From: Mnemiopsis leidyi
Lineage: Eukaryota > Ctenophora > Tentaculata > Lobata > Bolinopsidae
DNA: 24,063 nt
Assembly: GCA_000226015.1 (NCBI GenBank)
Contig: JH154101.1
Coordinates: 143,148 to 167,210, forward strand
Direction: 5' to 3'
Shown here: positions 18,601 through 24,063 of the stretch, in pieces
Numbering within the stretch: the first letter of the stretch is position 1
Layout: each line of letters starts with the position of its first letter
Translations under genes and position numbers: made by a program
The notes under the pieces: generated by a model
Told to the model about the DNA's origin: nothing
Database searches by the model: none
The model's input: the letters and a program-made list of their open reading frames with translations, nothing else

Positions 18601-20785
18601 GGGGAATGAAAATCGAAACTACAAAAAAATGGTAGTCGCATTATATCATATATATTAAGTTAATGAGTTCAATGTTTATAAATGAACAGCATTTGAAAAA
18701 GCCAAAGACGGACAATTCCAAAAAGCGACGGAAGGGCGAAAATTATGCATGCAATGTATAAAAAGCAATTTTCGGTCAGATTGAAGTTAAGGTCGATCTG
18801 ACCGTTTCTCTCTTAAAAATAAAAGAAACAAAACCACTTACGTTCTATACTGGAATAATTAGCATCTCCCACGAAGACAACGTCAATGTTACCAACTCGA
18901 TCCCTCTTGGCAAACTGACTAAAGAAAATACAAGAGGTATCTTCACCCGCCATCATACAAGCCCTTTTATCAGTTTTGTATCCCGAGAACTTGTCCTGTT
19001 TGTTGTTCAGAACGTACGCCTTGTTGGGGAGTGACGTAACGTCACGTGATACTCTCACTGTGATCTGGTCACCCATCGTCGTCGTGTTTGTCCGACACGT
19101 GTCGTCGTCAGGACAACGGTTGCCACACTCATTCCATCCGACACACCTGGAAGGTTTTAAGTAAGATGTGGAAGTCTAATGAGACAGTGAAACCCAGGAG
19201 TAGTTTTAAGAGACAGTGAAACTCAGGGGTAGTCTTATGAGACAGTGAAACCCAGGGGTAGTCTAATGAGACAGTGAAACCAAGGGGTAGTCTAATGAGA
19301 CAGTGAAACCCAGGAGTAGTTTTAAGAGACAGTGAAACTCAGGGGTAGTCTTATGAGACAGTGAAACCCAGGGGTAGTCTAATGAGACAGTGAAACCCAG
19401 GGGTAGTCTAATGAGACAGTGAAACCCAGGGGTAGTCTAATGAGACAGTGAAACTCAGGGGTTGTCTAACCCAGGGGGTCAACGTTCAATGAAGACAAAA
19501 GTATGTAAGGTAATTCCAAAAGTTCGACGTCCGTGTTATACTTATAGTTATATGGATACTAGTACTAGTTTGATAATTGAGCTAGAAAGTGAACTGGCGA
19601 CCTCATTGAATACGAACATCTCAGCCAGAGGACCCAAATATCAAAATAAACCTTACCTCTGTTTCGCTTTTGTATTATCACCACCCATAATCATAATAAT
19701 ATGTACATGATAATACTAAATAGAAGCACTACATCCAGAGGGCAACGATCTCAAAATACTCCTGTTTTTCATTTTTGTAATTTCACCGCCTATACTATAG
19801 GTCCAATCCAACAAAATATACTACTCAGTTAAAAAGACAGAATTATTTAACTGAAATCATTAAGTTGTCTTCGCGATTTGCAATGTCTGGGTTATCAATG
19901 AAAAAAGATTGATCACGAAAATGTGTGCCTACCTGTAAGTTCCAGAATCAAAAACTGTGGCACTTTTCATAATAAGATGATTGTTGGGTGAGAGAAAAAC
20001 TCTTTCGGTTACAGTGACGTTCTGGAAAGTTCCCTCAATTAACACCTGCCACCAGACTTGAGGCTTTGGGTATCCTGTAAAGGTTACATTTAACAATTTA
20101 GGGTTCAATAAGACATATCATACGAATTAACTTTAGTCAGAGGGGTGTTACATTGTAACACTGTTACAATGTTACAACGGTGTTACAATGTGACACTGTT
20201 ACATCCAACATAAGCAATGCGACTAACAGAATGTCAGTGAGATATCAATAAATTCAAAATAATAACTAAATAAAAAATTGATGAATTACCAACTACAGAG
20301 CAGGGCACTACAACCGTGTAACCAGGAGGGTATTCTGTAGGAGGAACTTCCCGTAAAACCTCTGACAGAGTGTAGTGACAGAGACTAGCGGCCTGGTAGT
20401 GCCGGGTCCCATCTTCCTGGATATGGGAGTGAGAGGGACGACTCTGCACCAGAGGACTGTAGATACCTGCATCTCCTGCACCTGCCATTCATCTCCGTTA
20501 ATAAGATCATAAGGAAAACAAATTATTGCAGGGGTAGGATCTGGGAGCATTGTAGAAAATTTGACCTAAGGTAATTAAACAGAACTTTAACTTACTTGAT
20601 AAAGTTAAAGTGTTGTTGACTGTGTTGACGACAGTTCTAAAATCTTTGAGGTACTGCTCGGTGGGGCCGACCGGGACGACCGTATCCACTCCAGGAACGA
20701 AGAAAGTAAGATCAGCAAGACAGAGCTCGGCGACAAGGATAAGAGAGAGTGATCTGGTTAGTAGATCAACATGACATGACATCAT
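12623..20785 (-). CDS. Single-pass Ig/FN3 cell-surface receptor, 17 exons
   Basis: Exons, minus strand: 20785-20596, 20481-20290, 20074-19933, 19146-18842, 18618-18516, 18249-18098, 17905-17764, 17514-17433, 17241-17148, 16983-16834 (or -16862), 16404-16259, 15413-15319, 15130-14881, 14315-14251, 13819-13755, 13621-13430, 12837-12623. The product is about 850-860 aa. Exon 1 starts with a signal peptide (MMSCHVDLLTRSLSLILVAE). Ig-like domains follow: TLTLS-SAGDAGIYS (domain 1, Ser in place of the usual Cys), GYPKPQVWWQV and FDSGTYRC (domain 2), a divergent Cys-rich third (HPGEYYNWDYG) and ADIGDYFCKV (domain 4). Three FN3-like modules come next (SLLVAWQP...CCYDVTVFLNTG; LRIWWKVP...LTYQV; EEGKKYSLKIWGINA). 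Exon 16 encodes the membrane helix ITIVTILVLIVIVVGIM and exon 17 the stop-transfer VRRRIKKK and a tail of about 60 aa. Many N-glycosylation sequons fit an extracellular region. Inferred role: cell adhesion or recognition; ligand and family are unknown. Exon 7's acceptor and the exon 10-11 join are the weakest points. Confidence 0.78.
13239..13275. repeat. 12-bp tandem repeat, three copies
   Basis: AGTTACACAATT recurs at 13239, 13251 and 13263. It lies in the last intron of the receptor gene; the Asn-Cys-Val-Thr repeat it produces in a minus-strand read-through frame is not coding, because that frame runs past the exon-16 donor at 13429. Confidence 0.85.
13857..14079. mobile_element. MITE with long terminal inverted repeats
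   Basis: The left end GGGGTCGTTCACATATGAC (13857 on, continuing GTCA) is the exact inverted copy of the right end, which finishes ...GAACGACCCC at about 14078. The interior has a G-rich block (13888-13942), repeated GATGATG motifs, and a T-rich section, with no coding sequence. Size about 220 bp and location in an intron of the receptor gene fit a non-autonomous DNA transposon. Target-site duplication is not clear (ATAA on the left, CATAA on the right). A run of ten N at 14033-14042 interrupts it. Confidence 0.75.
14033..14042. other. Assembly gap (10 N)
   Basis: Ten undetermined bases lie inside the MITE, between a T-rich tract and the right terminal repeat. A fixed-size 10-N run usually marks a gap of unknown length, so the element may be longer than shown. 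Confidence 0.95.
16125..16260. repeat. Short imperfect tandem repeats (CCATGGTAAAC and ACAGTTCTAA units)
   Basis: Two adjoining simple arrays lie in the intron between receptor exons 11 and 12. The first has imperfect 14-base units around ACCATGGTAAACA (about 16125-16177); the second has 10-11-base units around ACAGTTCTAA or ACAGTTTTAC (about 16186-16250). The second ends only a few bases before the exon 11 donor at 16258. Confidence 0.7.
16578..16620. repeat. 20-bp direct duplication
   Basis: TAATCAGTCAAAAATCAGA occurs twice in direct succession in the receptor intron between exons 10 and 11. It is a simple recent duplication. Confidence 0.75.
16687..16853. repeat. 49-bp minisatellite, about 3.5 copies
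   Basis: The landmark CCGTGTGACAAGGGG starts at 16687, 16736, 16785 and 16834, a strict period of 49. The copies are almost identical except the last, which changes GGGCGGGTGT to GGGTGGGTTT. On the minus strand each unit contains CACACGG followed by GTTTGT, a possible splice donor. The array abuts, and may partly enter, receptor exon 10. Confidence 0.92.
16999..17130. repeat. Two short direct duplications
   Basis: TAGTAGTGTGCATGTACT-like units occur in tandem at about 17000-17040. ACCTTCAACTA(A/G)TCCTAT units (18 bp) occur twice at about 17090-17128. Both lie in the intron between receptor exons 9 and 10. Confidence 0.65.
19174..19470. repeat. 29-bp minisatellite, ten copies with higher-order structure
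   Basis: GAGACAGTGAAACCCAGGGG-type units start at 19181, 19210, 19239, 19268, 19297, 19326, 19355, 19384, 19413 and 19442, a strict 29-base period. Variant units (AGGAGTAGTTTTAAG, then CTCAGGGGTAGTCTTATG) recur 116 bases apart, which is four units, so the array has grown partly by copying a four-unit block. It lies in the receptor intron just upstream (in transcript order) of exon 4. Confidence 0.93.
20145..20204. repeat. Palindromic GTTACA/TGTAAC cluster
   Basis: Alternating GTGTTACA, TTGTAACA, TGTTACAATGTTACA and GTGTTACAATGTGACAC words form several overlapping short inverted repeats. It is a local hairpin-prone tract in receptor intron 2 with no coding content. Confidence 0.6.
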
Positions 20786-20798
20786 GAATTCATTGGGC
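20782..20798 (-). promoter_or_regulatory. Three-codon upstream ORF overlapping the receptor start
   Basis: Reading the minus strand after a good acceptor (TTTTATTTTCAG, ending at 20799), an ATG at 20793 opens a frame of Met-Asn-Ser and a TGA at 20784-20782. That stop overlaps the two tandem ATG codons (20785 and 20782) of the signal peptide. Such a tiny overlapping uORF could lower or condition translation of the receptor. The acceptor also shows that the 5'UTR is probably split by an intron. Confidence 0.4.
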
Positions 20799-23163
20799 CT
20801 GAAAATAAAACAAATTACTTAGGTCATCAAATTTTGTAAGCACGGTGGATGTTACCATGTTTGGGTTGGGAAAAGCCGAGAGAAAAAAACACGTCAAGGA
20901 ATACAATTATTGATCATGTATGATTTCGGATCAAAAAAGCTACTACGAAACTCATGTGTGTATAAATATTATCTGGAGCCTCGCCCAGGGATCGAGATAA
21001 GCTCATGTCAAAATCAAGTAGATAGCTTGACTGATTGCACGAAGCAGTGGCATCAAATAGGTGCGTAAAGCAAAGCGGAACAGCAAATCTTAATGAGAAT
21101 TCAGATCTATATTCGTAGCTTATCAAAGAGAAGTGTTCAAATGAACCTTCAAGTTGCCTTATAGCACAATATTTTCGATTACAGTTCGGGCAAAGTGTAT
21201 GCTGTTGAGTCGATAATAATTGGCACACTAATCTAACGTGGGGTTCTTGGTAAACATTTAATTATTTGAGAAAACATTAAACTTTACGAAATTTTCAGGA
21301 TGACTTGGTATGTTTTGTTGACTGTTGAGTCTATGCGACTATTTAGGCGAAAAACTTCACATCAAGCTGTGACTATGAGAGATTCTCCCATTTAAACAGC
21401 CGCCGTGTAAACGTATGTGATGTGGTCAGATTTAAATCCTGCTGCTTTTTGGTCCTGATTATTTATATTCAAGTGTTGTAATAATTGTCGATCAGAGACA
21501 AGACATTGGGTCATTGGACAAAAAAATCAGTTCAATGCGACTGAATAACTACATAATGTACATAAAAGTAAGTACGTCTAGAGTCACGAATAGAAACACT
21601 AAAACTTACAAAAAGGCCAAACAAATCGAAAACGAGAAGAGCAAGAGATAAGTTGATACTTTTATACCAGGAATGCAACCTGATATTCGATACATTATGA
21701 TGAAACAAATTTGGTTAGCGCCAAAGATGCGATCTATGATGAAGTGTCAACCTCAAAAGACGTTCTCACAGAATCAAGCATCAGTGCATTGAGCTTAGCT
21801 TTAAACGTTTCGCTATCATTAGCACGTGGAAATCATTGACATTAATCTACCTGCTTCCACACGTTCATCAACTACCCAGAACCTAAATCCTCAAAATAGA
21901 GCGAAGTGCCCGAACGACACTCAAGGTGATGCTGAACTAGTTAACGTTTATGACCTACTCGGGTGTCCGTGTACTCATTCTATAGGACCCTCGGGGTGTT
22001 AAGTCTCAACGAAGATACCAAAAAATTGCGACCATCAAGAATGTGAACCGTGCCCGCGTGGTTTCAGGGATCGCTGGGGGGACTTTCGGGACAAATCAAA
22101 AAGTTTTCTCATGTCCAGGAATCCGTCCCTCAATAACAGCTGAGTGCTGGCAATGTCGATCGATCAGGGTCAAAACTGTGGGTTATGATGTTATATAAAC
22201 TAACTCCCTATCACAACATGATACTAAAGGCAAAGCTAGAAACGGTTAAACAGGCAGGAGAGGTATAGACTAACTAGTCAGAGGAAGGATACCGAATATT
22301 CGTATCGTATTGCTGGATCAACTGGTGGGCTTACTTCCTACCGGCTAATCGCATTCCCCAGATAGGATTGCACCCGGCCCTGAGCTGCAAGGTCGAGTTC
22401 TACAACAAAACTTAATCTAGTTATAGTATCCAATTTGGTTTAAACCAGCCCAGTGTGTGTGGGTTCAAGGCTCATTTTCGCGAAGATAGAGTTTAACTTC
22501 ACCCAAATTTCATGGCATTGAATAGCACCGCCAGAGCAGATTAACACAATGAAAAAGATTCATAAGTTAATTTCGGGAGAAAATGGCACAAAAAACCTAG
22601 AAATCGTTTATAATTAATAGGGTTGGAATTTCAATCAAATCGTAAATTATGTCTATGACTATTAGTTATCATAATTATATGAGGCATCCTATAATCTGTT
22701 TGTCAACTCTGTTCAACTGAGTACAACATGACGCAATATCAATTTAAGTTCACGACTTTAAACAGAGTAAGCTTCCTCGCCATATTGAGGGTAGTCGACT
22801 GTCAGGACCATACGTTATCCAATTATTTGAAGTCGCGACAAGGAAGACGATCTGCAGGGTGTAAAACTTAATTTGACTTTGACTGGTGAGGCTTGGTAAG
22901 AATATAAATTTCAGAAACTATTCATGTGGAGACAGACGGCTCTTATGTCGAAGCAGGTAATGTATAGGTTTAATAAGTCATAAGTATGTAGAAAGACTGC
23001 AATAATATCCCTGCGGTTGCACCAAACACCTTATTGTCATAGGATTAGGCTCAAGAAACCTATATAAATTAATTAAATCGGCGATCAAATCGCAAGTCAA
23101 ATAGTTACGCCCAGTCTCATTATACAGGATCATGGTAAAGTTTGTACCGCGAATAGGCAAATT

Positions 23164-23196
23164 CCAAGAAAGTTTACAATAAACTTCCTTTCTTGG
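23164..23196. repeat. Hairpin with a long stem
   Basis: CCAAGAAAG-TTTA pairs with TAAA-CTTC-CTTTCTTGG across a three-base loop, with one or two unpaired bases. Purpose unknown; it could be a transposon terminus or a chance palindrome. Confidence 0.6.
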
Positions 23197-23335
23197 AGGA
23201 TTTCAGGATTCCAGCACACAAGTTAGGTTACACTAAGTAACTATAAAGGCTTTATAGTAACGGAAGCCTTGATATCTGAAGTTGAAGGAGCCATTTTTAC
23301 GTGTCGACAGTAGACAACACATCCTATGTAGATCT

Positions 23336-23358
23336 ATTCTTTATCACTGATAAAGAAT
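23336..23358. repeat. Perfect 10-bp-stem hairpin
   Basis: ATTCTTTATC and GATAAAGAAT are exact inverted copies around a three-base loop ACT. It is not followed by a gene that I can identify. Confidence 0.7.
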
Positions 23359-23935
23359 AAATTATCAGGATTCAGAGGAACGGAACCTAGCCGCCGTCAA
23401 TTGAACCACAATGAAGCAAAAAGTGCTGGCAGGCTGGCTACATTGTGTATTTAATTCTGTCCTCACGAAATATGCGCTCTGCAGTGAGAGAGGTGGATTG
23501 GAGAGTGAGGGACAAACCTCAAACACTTGCAAACACTTGAATCTCTTCCAGACCACGCTGAGTCTTTAACACACAGGTGATGTTAAGCACAGCTAAAACA
23601 CACTGAAAGCTGTCTACACTGTCCTCATTCCAGTAGAAACTCAATTTTTTGTAATGAGTCATTGAGGCGCGGTCTGGACGCTTTTCTTTCGAAAAGTAAT
23701 GAGTTCTGACTTCTAAACGGATAAAATTGTTTAAGGCATGGTCCTATAATCATTGCTTGCTGACGTTTTAAAGAGAATATGTGGGGGTGATAGGGACACT
23801 AATCGTTTAAATCAATAACAGTGTTGCTAATTGGCTATGCCTAAATCCTCATTGTTCAATCACGTCACATACTTTGAAAAATTTGTAACCCTTCTCTAGA
23901 AATGCCTTTCTCTATCGTTTTCTGCAATTAAGAGT

Positions 23936-24063
23936 GAATAACAAGGAGCAATTAGTTCAATAGCAAGGAGTAATTAGTTCAATAACAAGGAGTAATTAGT
24001 TCAATAACAAGGAGTAATTAGTTCAATAACAAGGAGTAATTAGTTCAATAACAAGGAGTAATT
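23936..24063. repeat. 22-bp tandem array reaching the right edge
   Basis: AATAACAAGGAGTAATTAGT plus TC repeats with a period of 22 (AAGGAG at 23943, 23965, 23987 and onwards). At least five copies are present, the first two with single changes (GCAATT, TAGC). The array continues past the window, so its true length is unknown. Confidence 0.93.

Larger units (their letters stand above)
20799..23940. other. Upstream flank of the receptor gene; no gene recognised
   Basis: I found no exon with convincing structure on either strand in these 3.1 kb. The 5'UTR exon(s) and promoter of the receptor must lie here, but no TATA or initiator stands out. Two strong hairpins occur near the right end, and a weak gag-like peptide trace occurs around 21655-21790. 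The minus-strand frames at 20914-21228, 22978-23160 and 23365-23556 have no visible family. Confidence 0.5.

Noticed and set aside
19174..19470. Regular repeats that might suggest a CRISPR array
   Set aside because: Units are contiguous with no unique spacers, and this is an animal intron; it is a minisatellite.
22455..22480. tRNA B-box-like GGGTTCAAGGCTC
   Set aside because: No matching A box or cloverleaf could be folded around it.

Overview
This is animal (metazoan) nuclear DNA. It is AT-rich, has a short N gap at 14033-14042, and its genes are split by conventional GT-AG introns that I could join phase to phase. The protein families (an HDGF/LEDGF-type PWWP protein, a C2H2 zinc-finger protein, an Ig/FN3 surface receptor), the introns of roughly 0.1-3 kb, and the many small foldback elements and LINE 3' tails suggest a non-vertebrate animal. 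I cannot name the phylum.

Layout. (1) 1-292, minus: one exon of a gene that runs off the left edge; it is GC-rich and codes for acidic, then basic, then poly-asparagine sequence. (2) 293-2577: no gene seen; a foldback element with a telomere-like loop, a hairpin and a LINE 3'-end remnant. (3) 2578-7910, plus: a complete six-exon gene for a PWWP protein of the HDGF-related family (about 356 aa), with a C-terminus resembling the first three helices of the LEDGF integrase-binding domain. Its large third intron carries two related inverted-repeat elements, one of them an unusual array of three hairpins. (4) 8481-8657: a second LINE tail. (5) 8756-11092, plus: a seven-exon gene for a five-finger C2H2 protein (about 388 aa) with a 45-bp in-frame tandem duplication that also duplicates a splice acceptor. 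(6) 11093-12622: 3' flanks between two convergent genes. (7) 20785-12623, minus: a 17-exon gene for a single-pass surface receptor: signal peptide, about four Ig-like domains, three FN3-like domains, a transmembrane helix and a short basic cytoplasmic tail. Its introns hold a MITE and several minisatellites. (8) 20786-24063: upstream flank with hairpins, a weak gag-like trace and a 22-bp tandem array running off the right edge.

The three complete genes show no shared pathway: two encode nuclear proteins and one a membrane protein. The most unusual items are the receptor, which I could not match to a named family; the three-hairpin array at 5018-5180, whose stems differ but stay self-complementary; and the apparent loss of the last helix from the LEDGF-like C-terminus. 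All exon joins were made by eye and have not been checked against transcripts.
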